A stretch of DNA of 64,000 bases, from the NCBI RefSeq assembly GCF_947654165.1, contig NZ_CANTKB010000017.1:9860-73859 (forward strand), in the 5' to 3' direction. The stretch comes from an uncultured Blautia sp. (lineage in GTDB: Bacteria; Bacillota; Clostridia; Lachnospirales; Lachnospiraceae). Under the pieces are notes generated by a model, which was not told where the DNA came from, did no database searches, and saw nothing but the letters and a program-made list of their open reading frames with translations. Of the stretch, positions 8,467 to 17,159 are shown piece after piece (position 1 is the first letter of the stretch; each line of letters opens with the position of its first letter). A program made the position numbers and the translations under genes.

Positions 8467-9765
8467 ATGAATTACGCAGAAGCAAGAGTATATTTGGACG
8501 AGGTATCCAAATACGGAAGTGTACTTGGCTTGGAGAATATGAGAGAGCTGCTTGACAGACTCGGTAATCCCCAGGATGATCTAAAATTCATCCACATTTC
8601 CGGAACCAATGGAAAGGGGTCTGTACTGGCATATCTTTCCACCATATTGTCCGGGGCAGGGTATCGTACGGGAAGATACATTTCACCCACCCTGTTTTCT
8701 TATCGAGAGCGTATTCAAGTCGATGAACAGAAAATCGAAAAAGAATCCCTCGCTCGTCATGTAACTGCCATAGCCAAAGCTATCGACGAAATGAAAGCAG
8801 AAAATGCCGGAAATCCTACTGCATTTGAAGTAGAAACAGCCCTGGCATTTCTTTATTTCAAAGAAAAAGACTGCGATATCGTAGTCTTGGAAACAGGGCT
8901 CGGAGGAGCTCTGGATGCAACCAATATCATCAAAACCACTGTAATGGAAGTCATTGCTCCCATTAGTATGGATCACATGGAATTTTTGGGTGATACCCTA
9001 GAGAAAATTGCCATGCAAAAAGCCGGCATCATCAAACCCCATACCTCTGTGGTATCTGCCAGTCAGGAAGCGGATGCCAAGAAAGTGCTGGCAAATGTCT
9101 GCAAAGAAAATCGATGCAGCATGTATATGGTAGACCCGACACAGATCACAGATGTCATTTATGATGTAGATGAACAACAATTCTCTTACAAAAACTGGAA
9201 AGACATCAAAATCACACTTGCAGGAAGTTACCAGATCCTAAACGCAGCACTTGCACTGGAAGGTGTGGAAGAACTTAGAAGGCTTGGATATCATTTGACG
9301 GATGAGCAGGTCCGGAAAGGATTGTATCGTGCTGTATGGCGCGGACGCTTTACCCTGCTTTCCAAAAATCCCGCTGTGATCATCGATGGAGCACATAATC
9401 CGGGAGCAGCAAAAGAATTAAAGCATTCTCTGGATCTATATTTCAAAGGAAAAAATCTGTATTATATCTTCGGTGTCTTTCAAGATAAAGACTACCAGGA
9501 AGTGATACGGCTAACTGCACCCATGGCAAAGCACATCATCACCGTACAGACACCCGGAAATCCCAGAGCATTGCCTGCGAATGAATTAAAAGAAGCCGTA
9601 CGCCTGGTTAATCCATCGGTAGAAGCGGCACAAAGTATACAGGAAGCAGTGAAAAAGAGTTTACAAATGGCAAAAAAAGAGGATGCCATTATTATATTTG
9701 GTTCCCTTTCCTTCTTAGGAGAAGCGGAAAAGGCAGTAAAAGGTGAGGAGAAAAATCATGGATAA
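8467..9765 (+). CDS. folC: Bifunctional folylpolyglutamate/dihydrofolate synthase
   Basis: Mur-ligase-family enzyme that adds glutamate to dihydropteroate and folates in an ATP-dependent reaction. The 432-residue protein has the P-loop in HISGTNGKGSVLAYLS (about residues 45-55), the ENAGNPTAFEVETALAFLYF segment, the LETGLGGALDATN motif near residue 142, and the ligase motif IIDGAHNPGAAKEL near 306. Normal length. First gene of the folate operon, overlapping the folE start by 8 nt. Confidence 0.95.
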   Translation: MNYAEARVYLDEVSKYGSVLGLENMRELLDRLGNPQDDLKFIHISGTNGKGSVLAYLSTILSGAGYRTGRYISPTLFSYRERIQVDEQKIEKESLARHVTAIAKAIDEMKAENAGNPTAFEVETALAFLYFKEKDCDIVVLETGLGGALDATNIIKTTVMEVIAPISMDHMEFLGDTLEKIAMQKAGIIKPHTSVVSASQEADAKKVLANVCKENRCSMYMVDPTQITDVIYDVDEQQFSYKNWKDIKITLAGSYQILNAALALEGVEELRRLGYHLTDEQVRKGLYRAVWRGRFTLLSKNPAVIIDGAHNPGAAKELKHSLDLYFKGKNLYYIFGVFQDKDYQEVIRLTAPMAKHIITVQTPGNPRALPANELKEAVRLVNPSVEAAQSIQEAVKKSLQMAKKEDAIIIFGSLSFLGEAEKAVKGEEKNHG

Positions 9766-10318
9766 AAATAAAATACAAGAAGGCGTAAGACTGATCTTAG
9801 AAGGGATCGGTGAAGATATTCACAGAGAGGGATTGTTGGAAACACCTGACAGAATCGCAAGAATGTATGAAGAACTGGCAGCCGGCTACACAGATGATGC
9901 GGCAAAGCATTTACAGAAACGTTTTCACGTAGACAACAATGATATGGTTTTAGAAAAAGACATTCATTTCTATTCATTCTGTGAGCATCATATGCTTCCT
10001 TTCTACGGAAATGCAGCAATTGCTTATATTCCAAACGGGGAAGTAGTAGGACTCAGCAAAATTGCAAGAACCGTAGAGGTGTTTGCCAAACGTTTTCAGC
10101 TTCAGGAACGTCTCACTGCCCAGATCGCAGACGTATTTATGGAAGAATTAAACCCTCAGGGTGTTATGGTACTCATTGAAGCAGAACATATGTGTATGAC
10201 CATGAGAGGCATCAAAAAACCTGGCACAAAAACCGTTACGGTAGTAACAAGAGGTGTGTTTGATCAGAATGAAAAACTCCAGAACCAGTTTTACCGTATG
10301 CTGGAGAGGAGAAGCTGA
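9758..10318 (+). CDS. folE: GTP cyclohydrolase I
   Basis: Converts GTP to 7,8-dihydroneopterin triphosphate, the first committed step of folate synthesis. The 186-residue protein has the zinc site CEHH (SFCEHHMLPFYG) and the second cysteine in EAEHMCMTMRG, the classic type IA signature, so it is the zinc-dependent enzyme. ATG 9758 was chosen because AGGTGAGGAG lies just upstream and the folC stop overlaps it; a GTG at 9743 is in frame but lacks a ribosome site. Confidence 0.96.
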   Translation: MDKNKIQEGVRLILEGIGEDIHREGLLETPDRIARMYEELAAGYTDDAAKHLQKRFHVDNNDMVLEKDIHFYSFCEHHMLPFYGNAAIAYIPNGEVVGLSKIARTVEVFAKRFQLQERLTAQIADVFMEELNPQGVMVLIEAEHMCMTMRGIKKPGTKTVTVVTRGVFDQNEKLQNQFYRMLERRS

Positions 10319-10319
10319 G

Positions 10320-10802
10320 ATGGAACGCGTCGATCAGATCTGCAGACATCCCCTTTGGATAGAAAGCGTAAACAGCATCCGGATTCTGGAACAGCAGCGT
10401 ATTTTTTGCAAACACAACATTCCGCATTTTTTGGATGTGGCAAGACTTGCCTGGATTGAAAATCTGGAACAGGGGCTTGGACTTTCAAAAGAACTCATTT
10501 ATGCTGCTGCCATGCTTCATGACATTGGAAGGCATCTGCAATATACAAAGCAGATCCCTCATGACAAGGGAAGTGCCATGCTGGCGGAAGAAATCTTAAG
10601 TGACTGCGGATTTAATGAAGAAGAGCGAGAACAGGTTCTTTCTGCTATTCTGCAGCATAGAACAAAAGAAACGAAAACCGAAAACACCCTGGCAGGACTG
10701 CTTTATCGCAGTGACAAAAAGTCCCGTGCCTGCCTGTTTTGTGATGTTCAAAATGACTGCAACTGGAGCAATGAAAAAAAGAATCTGAAACTTACCGTAT
10801 AG
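10320..10802 (+). CDS. HD-domain phosphohydrolase in the folate operon
   Basis: A 160-residue HD-superfamily protein: metal-binding histidine in HNIPHFLDVARLA (about residue 37), the HD pair in AMLHDIGRHLQY (about 66-67), and a C-terminal cysteine cluster CLFCDVQNDCNW after SDKKSRA. It lies between folE and folP with start 1 nt after the folE stop. No Nudix FolQ or phosphatase for dihydroneopterin triphosphate is seen in the window, and archaeal MptB shows that HD proteins can act on pterin phosphates. A dephosphorylation role is therefore a reasonable but untested inference. ATG 10320 has GGAGAGGAGAAG upstream. Confidence 0.85.
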   Translation: MERVDQICRHPLWIESVNSIRILEQQRIFCKHNIPHFLDVARLAWIENLEQGLGLSKELIYAAAMLHDIGRHLQYTKQIPHDKGSAMLAEEILSDCGFNEEEREQVLSAILQHRTKETKTENTLAGLLYRSDKKSRACLFCDVQNDCNWSNEKKNLKLTV

Positions 10803-10814
10803 GAGGAACAAAAG

Positions 10815-11636
10815 ATGATGAAAATAGGAAATCGTATGTTCGATGTGGAACACGATTGTTATGTTATGGGAATTTTAAATGTTACACCAGACTCTTTCTC
10901 AGACGGAGGAAAATGGAACGATCTGGAAAAAGCAAGACAGCATACCAGAGATATGATCGCTGAAGGTGCCTCCATCATCGATGTAGGAGGCGAATCAACC
11001 AGACCGGGACATGTCCAGATTACCATCGAAGAAGAAATTCAGCGTGTAGTTCCGGTTATCGAAATGATCAAAAAAGAATTCGATATTCCGGTATCTATTG
11101 ACAGCTATAAAAGCCAGGTAGTAGAAGCTGCATTAAAGGCAGGGGCAGATCTGGTCAATGACATCTGGGGATTGAAGTATGACCGGAAAGTAGCAGATTT
11201 AATCGCCCAATATCAGGTTCCATGCTGTCTGATGCATAACCGTGACAAAGCCGAATATAATAACTTCCTGGATGATATGTGCGAAGATATGAGAGAATCC
11301 CTTGCCATCGCAAAAGAAGCCGGTATCAAGGATGAACAGATCATCTTAGACCCCGGTGTAGGATTCGGAAAAACCTATGAACATAACCTTATTGCCATCC
11401 ACCATCTGGAACGTCTGGCAGAGCTTGGATATCCGGTACTTCTGGCAACTTCCAGAAAATCTGTCATTGGAACTGCTTTAGACCTGCCTTCTGATCAGAG
11501 AGTGGAAGGAACTCTGGTAACTACCGTGCTTGGTGTAGAAAAGAAAGCAGCCTTTGTCCGTGTTCATGACGTAAAAGAAAATTTAAGAGCCATCCGTATG
11601 ACACAGGCAATCATGAGAGAGGGAAAGAACTTATGA
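10815..11636 (+). CDS. folP: Dihydropteroate synthase
   Basis: Condenses 4-aminobenzoate with hydroxymethyl-dihydropterin pyrophosphate; the target of sulfonamides. The 273-residue TIM-barrel protein contains MGILNVTPDSFSDGG (about 19-33), IDVGGESTRPG (about 55-65), the DSYKSQVVEAAL strand, and the C-terminal LATSRKSVIG motif with the phosphate-binding Ser-Arg-Lys. Full length. AGGAGG is 9 nt before the ATG, and its stop overlaps the folBK start by 4 nt. Confidence 0.96.
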   Translation: MMKIGNRMFDVEHDCYVMGILNVTPDSFSDGGKWNDLEKARQHTRDMIAEGASIIDVGGESTRPGHVQITIEEEIQRVVPVIEMIKKEFDIPVSIDSYKSQVVEAALKAGADLVNDIWGLKYDRKVADLIAQYQVPCCLMHNRDKAEYNNFLDDMCEDMRESLAIAKEAGIKDEQIILDPGVGFGKTYEHNLIAIHHLERLAELGYPVLLATSRKSVIGTALDLPSDQRVEGTLVTTVLGVEKKAAFVRVHDVKENLRAIRMTQAIMREGKNL

Positions 11637-12457
11637 TGGGATACGACGAAATCCATATAGAAAATCTGGAAATTTTTGCCAACCATGGTGTATTCCAGGA
11701 AGAGACCAATCTCGGTCAGAAATTTCTGGTCTCTCTGGTCATGTATGCAGACACCAGAAAAGCCGGAAAAACCGATTGTCTGGAAGAATCGATCCATTAC
11801 GGAGAGGTCAGTCATTTTATGACTTCTTATACCAAAAAACATACCCGCAAACTTATTGAAGCCGCAGCCGAGGATTTAGCCGAAGCACTGCTTCTTCAGT
11901 ACCCCCTCTTAAAAGGTGTTACGCTGGAACTGAAGAAACCCTGGGCACCGGTAGGACTTCCTCTTGAGACGGTATCTGTAAAAATAACAAGATTCTGGCA
12001 CAGAGCTTATCTGGGACTTGGCTCCAATCTGGGCGATAAACAGGCATACTTAGAACAGGCAGTAAAAGCATTGGGCGAGACAAAGGGATGCCGGGTAGCA
12101 AAGGTATCTTCTTATTTGGTGACAGAGCCTTACGGTGGAGTAGAACAGGATGATTTCTTAAATGCCTGCCTTTCCCTTGACACGTTGTTATCGCCTTCGG
12201 AATTGCTGGAGAAACTTCACGAGATAGAACAGGCGGCCCACCGGGAACGGCTGATCCACTGGGGACCGAGAACCCTGGATCTGGATATTCTTTTATATGA
12301 TGATGAAATCCTGGAGACAGAAGATTTGATCATTCCTCATGTAGAGATGCACAAACGGGAATTTGTATTAAAACCACTGTCTGAAATCGCTCCCTACAAA
12401 CGTCACCCTGTTTATCAGAAAACCGTAGCTGAATTGTTGGAAGCATTGACAGATTAA
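11633..12457 (+). CDS. folK: Fused dihydroneopterin aldolase / HPPK (FolB-FolK)
   Basis: Two consecutive folate steps in one 274-residue chain. Residues about 1-118 are the FolB aldolase domain (IENLEIFANHGVFQEE, with catalytic Glu/Lys features such as ELKKPWAP). Residues about 122-274 are the pyrophosphokinase, with AYLGLGSNLGDK at the start and GPRTLDLDILLYDD carrying the metal-binding DLD. The fusion channels dihydroneopterin to the pyrophosphate used by FolP upstream. ATG 11633 overlaps the folP stop; the next codon is also ATG. Confidence 0.94.
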   Translation: MMGYDEIHIENLEIFANHGVFQEETNLGQKFLVSLVMYADTRKAGKTDCLEESIHYGEVSHFMTSYTKKHTRKLIEAAAEDLAEALLLQYPLLKGVTLELKKPWAPVGLPLETVSVKITRFWHRAYLGLGSNLGDKQAYLEQAVKALGETKGCRVAKVSSYLVTEPYGGVEQDDFLNACLSLDTLLSPSELLEKLHEIEQAAHRERLIHWGPRTLDLDILLYDDEILETEDLIIPHVEMHKREFVLKPLSEIAPYKRHPVYQKTVAELLEALTD

Positions 12458-12474
12458 ACGAAAAGGAGAGGTCT

Positions 12475-13170
12475 ATGAAAGAACAGATACTGGTTGTGGA
12501 TGACGAAAAAGAAATTGCGGATTTGGTAACCTTATACTTAGAAAACGAAGGATTCCAAGTGTTTAAATTTTATTCTTCTGAAAAAGCATTGGAATGTATC
12601 AACAGCCAGTCCATAGACCTTGCCGTGCTGGATATTATGATGCCTGTCATTGACGGACTTGAGCTGTGCAGAAAAATCCGTGAACACCATCATTATCCCA
12701 TTATCATGCTCACGGCCAAAGGAACAGAGATTGACAAGATCACAGGGCTTACTCTGGGAGCAGATGACTATATCACCAAACCATTTCTTCCTTTGGAACT
12801 GGTCGCCAGAGTAAAAGCACAGCTTCGCAGATATACCCGCTACAATCAGGGGCAGGAACAAAACCAGGACCTCTTTGTCCATCATGGATTAGTGCTAAAT
12901 CGTAAGACCCATGAATGCAGCTTAAATGAACAGCCCCTTTCTCTCACCCCTACGGAGTTTGAAATCCTTGCCATATTGTGTGAAAATAAAGGCCGTGTAG
13001 TCAGCTCTGAGGAATTATTTCATCAAATCTGGAAGGACGAATATTACAGTAAGAATAACAACACCATTACGGTTCACATCCGGCATCTGCGAGAAAAAAT
13101 GCAGGATTCCTTTGAAAAACCAAAATACATAAAAACAGTATGGGGGTGTGGATATAAGATTGAAAACTAA
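12475..13170 (+). CDS. OmpR/PhoB-family response regulator, VanR-like
   Basis: A 231-residue regulator: receiver domain 1-120 with acidic pair DD (residues 9-10), phosphoacceptor Asp53 in AVLDIMMP, conserved Thr in MLTAKG and Lys in TKPF; the C-terminal winged helix (about 130-230) has LTPTEFEILAILCENKG and the VHIRHLREKM recognition segment. It starts 17 nt after folBK with AGGAGAGG and no visible promoter, so it is probably read from the folate promoter too. Resemblance to VanR is family-level; no vanHAX genes are present. Confidence 0.93.
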   Translation: MKEQILVVDDEKEIADLVTLYLENEGFQVFKFYSSEKALECINSQSIDLAVLDIMMPVIDGLELCRKIREHHHYPIIMLTAKGTEIDKITGLTLGADDYITKPFLPLELVARVKAQLRRYTRYNQGQEQNQDLFVHHGLVLNRKTHECSLNEQPLSLTPTEFEILAILCENKGRVVSSEELFHQIWKDEYYSKNNNTITVHIRHLREKMQDSFEKPKYIKTVWGCGYKIEN

Positions 13171-14320
13171 ACACCACTTGTTACAGATTTTCCTGGTAGT
13201 GCTTGGGATCACCAGTGTTTTTGCCTATCTCTTTTTTCTTTTCATGGATTATGGCATCAACGGTTTTTTCCGTGATTGGTTTGCAGACACATTCATCATG
13301 ACCCAGGAAGTTTATGATGCATCCAGGCAGGCAACGGTATTTTATGATCAGGTTAATTGGTATGCTTTAAAAAGCTTTCTGCTTTTCTTTCTTATTATTG
13401 CCGTGATTTTTGTTGTCTTTCTGGTTCTGATTTCTATGTATGTGTACGGAAAAATAAAAGAAGCCAAAACACTTGCTTCTTTAAATGAAATGATTGAGAA
13501 TTACAGAAAACACGATTTAGAGATGGAAGTAGCTTTTCCAAAAAACTATCGGGAAATCGGTGCACAGATGCTTCAAATGAAGACGAATATGCAAAGACAG
13601 GAACAGATCTTAAAAGAAGAATCCCAGAGAAAGAGTGATCTGATCACCTATCTGGCTCATGACTTAAAAACACCCCTTACTTCTGTCATGGGTTATCTGA
13701 GTCTCTTAGACGAGGCACCGGATATGCCGGAAACACAGAAAGAAAAATATATTCATGTGGCACTGACCAAGGCAGAACGTCTGGAAACCCTGATCGAACA
13801 GTTTTTTGAGATTACCCAGTTTAACCTCCATAATATGATCTTAGAAAAAGAACATCTGGATCTGGCTTACATGCTGATGCAGATGGCCGAAGAGTTTTAT
13901 CCCATTCTGTCTGCTCACGGCAATACTGCAAAGCTTCAGATAGATGAAACCTTGTCTGTGTATGGAGATGGGGATAAGCTGGCCAGAGTCTTTAATAATA
14001 TTTTGAAAAACGCAGTTGCTTACAGCTACGAAGGAAGTGAAATTACCATTTCCGGCCGATATGAACAGAATATGGCAGTCCTTTCTTTTGAAAACCATGG
14101 AAAAACCATTCCACAGCAAAAGCTGAACTCGATTTTTGAGAAATTCTTCCGCCTGGATGAAGCAAGACGAACCAATACCGGTGGTGCCGGTCTGGGGCTT
14201 GCCATTGCTAAGGAAATTGTGGAGCTTCATGACGGAAAAATATCCGCCAGCAGCAGCAATGAAAAAACCGTGTTCCAGGTGGAGCTTCCGGTGAAAGAAT
14301 TAGAGAAAAGCAAACCTTAA
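13148..14320 (+). CDS. Sensor histidine kinase, VanS-like
   Basis: Membrane kinase of 390 aa: two transmembrane segments (about 13-33 and 76-99) flanking a short extracellular loop of about 40 residues, a HAMP-like linker, phosphoacceptor His171 in AHDLKTPLTSVMGYL, an N box in NNILKNAVAYS, and G boxes including GGAGLGLAIAKEIV. The start is uncertain: GTG 13148 overlaps the regulator by 23 nt, while TTG 13160 has GGGGGTGTGG at a better distance. The cognate regulator is the gene upstream. Confidence 0.92.
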   Translation: MDIRLKTKHHLLQIFLVVLGITSVFAYLFFLFMDYGINGFFRDWFADTFIMTQEVYDASRQATVFYDQVNWYALKSFLLFFLIIAVIFVVFLVLISMYVYGKIKEAKTLASLNEMIENYRKHDLEMEVAFPKNYREIGAQMLQMKTNMQRQEQILKEESQRKSDLITYLAHDLKTPLTSVMGYLSLLDEAPDMPETQKEKYIHVALTKAERLETLIEQFFEITQFNLHNMILEKEHLDLAYMLMQMAEEFYPILSAHGNTAKLQIDETLSVYGDGDKLARVFNNILKNAVAYSYEGSEITISGRYEQNMAVLSFENHGKTIPQQKLNSIFEKFFRLDEARRTNTGGAGLGLAIAKEIVELHDGKISASSSNEKTVFQVELPVKELEKSKP

Positions 14321-14375
14321 TAAAATCTTAGGAATTTCACAAGAGAACCTTAAACATCATTCTTTTCTTCTTTGC

Positions 14376-14381
14376 TATAGT
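14376..14381 (+). promoter_or_regulatory. Candidate -10 (TATAGT) for the C39-like gene
   Basis: TATAGT lies about 45 bp before the next gene, but the -35 region 17 bp upstream (AACATC) is poor. Weak -35 boxes are usual at promoters needing an activator, so the adjacent VanRS-like pair may control this gene. No clear repeated operator was identified. Confidence 0.35.
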
Positions 14382-14426
14382 GTTTGCAAGGGCAAGACCT
14401 CTTGTTTCTATACGCAATGAAAAAGG

Positions 14427-15230
14427 ATGGTGTTTTTTTTGAGAGCAATACAAAAAAGAAGAAGAAGGAAAAGAAGGCTGCATATTTTATCCGGAATCCT
14501 GGTATTTCTGACTGTGGCCTATTGTGGAATCGTATGCATTACCTATTTCAGCAGCAGACTGACCGGATGCAGCATACAGCCGAGCCGTGCAAAGATCAAT
14601 GCTGTACTGAAAGAAACCGATACTTATCCGGAAGAGCTTTTGGACATGCTTTCCAGAAATCCGGATATGTTAAACTTTGTAGAGGGCTATCCTGAGAAAA
14701 AGGGACAGATTTTTGCAGATACCATAGGCACTGTAGAAAAAGGAGAATTTCCACTTCTACTGCAGTGGGATGAACGCTGGGGTTACGGCAATTACGGAAA
14801 CAACTGTATTGCAGTAAATGGATGTGCCCCTACGGTTATTTCCATGGTCATTGCTGGCCTTACCGGGGATAACAGCATTACCCCTTACACGGTTGCCCAG
14901 TTTGCAAACGAAAATGGATATTATGTTCCTGGCTCTGGCAGCAGCTGGTCTTTGATCAGCAAAGGAATCGAACAGTTCGGACTTTCCGGCAGCGAATTAC
15001 CACTATCCAAAGACTCTGTTCTCGGTGCCTTGGATTCCGGTATGCCGGTCATCTGCAGTATGCGGCCGGGAGACTTCACCACCACCGGTCATTTTATCGT
15101 ACTGGTGGGTACCGAGAATGGTCAGATCCGTGTCCATGACCCCAACAGCAAAGAACGCAGCAGGCAATTATGGGACTATGAAACTCTGGAATACCAGATT
15201 AATAATTTATGGGCAATCAGCCTACTTTAG
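14427..15230 (+). CDS. Membrane-anchored C39-type peptidase-like protein
   Basis: A 267-residue exported protein: basic N-terminus (RRRRKRR), one hydrophobic signal-anchor (about residues 19-42), then an extracellular papain-like domain of the peptidase_C39_2 type. The domain begins PLLLQWDERWGYGNYG (about 108), has the catalytic-type Cys in AVNGCAPTVISMV (about 133), His in TTGHFIVLVG (about 215), and Asp/Asn in RVHDPNS. It may process or bind cell-envelope peptides. The start may instead be TTG 14439, which has AAGGA at better spacing. It follows the VanS-like kinase by 106 bp. Confidence 0.8.
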   Translation: MVFFLRAIQKRRRRKRRLHILSGILVFLTVAYCGIVCITYFSSRLTGCSIQPSRAKINAVLKETDTYPEELLDMLSRNPDMLNFVEGYPEKKGQIFADTIGTVEKGEFPLLLQWDERWGYGNYGNNCIAVNGCAPTVISMVIAGLTGDNSITPYTVAQFANENGYYVPGSGSSWSLISKGIEQFGLSGSELPLSKDSVLGALDSGMPVICSMRPGDFTTTGHFIVLVGTENGQIRVHDPNSKERSRQLWDYETLEYQINNLWAISLL

Positions 15231-15243
15231 CTTCAAAATTCTT

Positions 15244-15272
15244 TTGTAAAGAACCTTCTTCCATGGTATGAT
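15244..15272 (+). promoter_or_regulatory. Promoter TTGTAA-17-TATGAT
   Basis: TTGTAA at 15244-15249 and TATGAT at 15267-15272 with a 17-bp spacer, 14 bp after the C39-like gene. It would drive the shortened helicase gene and, with no gap large enough for another promoter, the two-component system after it. Confidence 0.75.
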
Positions 15273-15309
15273 AAAAACAAAATAAATGGAAAAGGAGACT
15301 CGGTAAACT

Positions 15310-16479
15310 TTGAATATCTATGATTCTATTCTCTCTTTTCATGGAACTTGGCGTACTTATCAGGCACGGGTGCTGGAAGCAATCCAGTCTTACCTGGAAG
15401 ATAAAAAAATACATATTGTAGCTGCTCCGGGAGCAGGGAAAACCACACTTGGCATTGAACTGATCCGGCGCGGTGGACAGCCCTGCCTGATCCTGTCTCC
15501 CAGAATCGTTATCCGGCAGCAGTGGCTGGAACGGATTCAGACAGCGTTTTTAAAGGAAGGACTCATCCCGGAAGACTATTTGTCGAATAACATTCAAAAT
15601 CCAAAACTGATTACTTCCATTACTTATCAGACACTCTTCTGCGGTATGACCCAATATAAAGGGATTGAAGAAGAGGAGGATACCCAGGAGCAGGAAGAGG
15701 TTGACAATAAAGAAATGCTGAAAAAATCCAGAGAACGGGAAGCCCTGTTCCAGCAATGGCAGAAGGCTGTCTTTTTATATGAAACCATGGAAACCACGGA
15801 AGAATGCTCCATGAACAAAGAGCCGCTGAAAACGGGGTCCTTCTTCTTTTATGCCATGGGATATCTGGTTTTTCTCATATTAGTTGAGATCTTGAACATA
15901 GCTACCCATGTCCGCTTTAACTCCGGTAATTTTTTCAATGACCTTTTCTTTTACCTCCTGAGTTGTCTTACAGGGGTTGCCACCCTGTATCTTGGTATGG
16001 AACTGATGAAACGGAGAAGTCCTTTGAAACGATTACAGAACCTGGGAAAAGCAGTTCTTCATGCATTGGAACAAAAAGGGGAGATTACCTCTGCCTGTCG
16101 GGTAGAGGTAGCAGAAGATCATGGCATTTTCTATGCTGTCTCTCTGACTGGAGGAACAGCCAGGGAAAAACACGCCTTTGCAGACTGTCTGGAAGAGATG
16201 CTGGCACCGGTAGACAATCAGCGGTATCTTTTATGCGGAAAAAAAGGCCGTTTGTGCATGAAAGAGTATTACTGTGTCCCCACACTGTTTTCTTCCAGAA
16301 AAGAAGATGCTCAGCTCTTTCAAAAAGCTGCTGCCTCTCAAATCGGTGCTTACCGGCTTATTTATACCAGAAATGCAGAGGGCAGAAAAATCTTATTACA
16401 TGCCAGAGCAAAAGCCTTTGCAAACCGCAATGAGCGTGTATTGAACCGGAAGAAAAAGGTGAAAGGAGCATTGGAATAA
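15310..16479 (+). CDS. Internally shortened SF2-helicase-like membrane protein
   Basis: A 389-residue protein with an N-terminal helicase start: FHGTWRTYQARVLEAI (Q-motif-like), Walker A AAPGAGKTT (residues 38-46) and motif Ia-like ILSPRIVIRQQW. No DEAD/DEAH box, motif III or second RecA domain follows. After a Glu-rich linker (about 118-140) come two transmembrane helices (about 177-197 and 210-231) and a C-terminal domain. I recall Lachnospiraceae homologues of roughly 900 aa sharing both ends, so this looks like an in-frame internal deletion. TTG start has GGAG 12 nt upstream. ATP binding is possible; helicase activity is unlikely. Confidence 0.7.
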   Translation: MNIYDSILSFHGTWRTYQARVLEAIQSYLEDKKIHIVAAPGAGKTTLGIELIRRGGQPCLILSPRIVIRQQWLERIQTAFLKEGLIPEDYLSNNIQNPKLITSITYQTLFCGMTQYKGIEEEEDTQEQEEVDNKEMLKKSREREALFQQWQKAVFLYETMETTEECSMNKEPLKTGSFFFYAMGYLVFLILVEILNIATHVRFNSGNFFNDLFFYLLSCLTGVATLYLGMELMKRRSPLKRLQNLGKAVLHALEQKGEITSACRVEVAEDHGIFYAVSLTGGTAREKHAFADCLEEMLAPVDNQRYLLCGKKGRLCMKEYYCVPTLFSSRKEDAQLFQKAAASQIGAYRLIYTRNAEGRKILLHARAKAFANRNERVLNRKKKVKGALE

Positions 16480-16481
16480 AC

Positions 16482-17159
16482 ATGACGACTATTTTACTGC
16501 TGGAAGATGATGAAACCATTGCCTTTGGCATCCAGAAAGCCTTAGAAAAAAAGGGATACCACCTGCTTCTCTGTTCCTGCATTCAAGAAGCAAAACAGGT
16601 CTTTTCTCCTGCTGTACATCTGATCCTTCTGGATCTGAACCTGCCAGACGGAAGCGGATATACCTTTTGCCAATGGGCAAAAAAACAACGAGATGTTCCC
16701 ATCATCTTTCTCACGGTCCGTGACGGGGCAAAAGACATTACCAGGGGACTGGATATGGGCGGAGATGACTATATCACCAAGCCTTTTCATCTGTCTGTCC
16801 TGGAATCACGGATTCACGCAGTGCTCAGAAGGACTGCCAATACCCCAGATGTCAGACATTCCCTGCTTACCTGCGGAGACATCCAAATGGATTGTGAGAA
16901 ATTATCCGTAATGCTGCGGGGAATCCCTGTAAATTTGACAGCAGCAGAATACAAACTTCTTTTGCTTCTCATGGAAAACAAAGGAAAAACCCTTCCAAGA
17001 AACCGGCTGCTGGAAAACCTGTGGGATGCACAAGGGAATTTTGTCAACGACAATACCCTCACTGTGACAATGAAACGATTGCGGGAAAAACTAGACCAGC
17101 CCAAAGAGATAAAAACCGTGCGTGGTATTGGATACCGTATGGAGGATTGCAATGAATAA
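16482..17159 (+). CDS. OmpR-family response regulator
   Basis: A 225-residue regulator with receiver domain (acidic pair at residues 9-10, phosphoacceptor Asp51 in LILLDLNLP, TVRD and TKPF switch residues) and a C-terminal winged helix (NLTAAEYKLLLLLMENKG; NTLTVTMKRLREKL). It begins 3 nt after the helicase-like gene and its last codons contain the start of the kinase gene. Its likely target is the ABC transporter at 18.3-21.7 kb, whose promoter carries a phased direct repeat. Confidence 0.93.
   Translation: MTTILLLEDDETIAFGIQKALEKKGYHLLLCSCIQEAKQVFSPAVHLILLDLNLPDGSGYTFCQWAKKQRDVPIIFLTVRDGAKDITRGLDMGGDDYITKPFHLSVLESRIHAVLRRTANTPDVRHSLLTCGDIQMDCEKLSVMLRGIPVNLTAAEYKLLLLLMENKGKTLPRNRLLENLWDAQGNFVNDNTLTVTMKRLREKLDQPKEIKTVRGIGYRMEDCNE

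Noticed and set aside
12475..14320. Vancomycin resistance locus
   Set aside because: The regulator and kinase are VanRS-like only at family level; no vanH, D-Ala-D-Lac ligase, vanX or vanY genes are nearby.
14384..14695. Short reading frame of about 100 codons overlapping the start of the C39-like gene
   Set aside because: It overlaps in another frame, has no family features, and its composition reflects the out-of-frame reading of the real gene.
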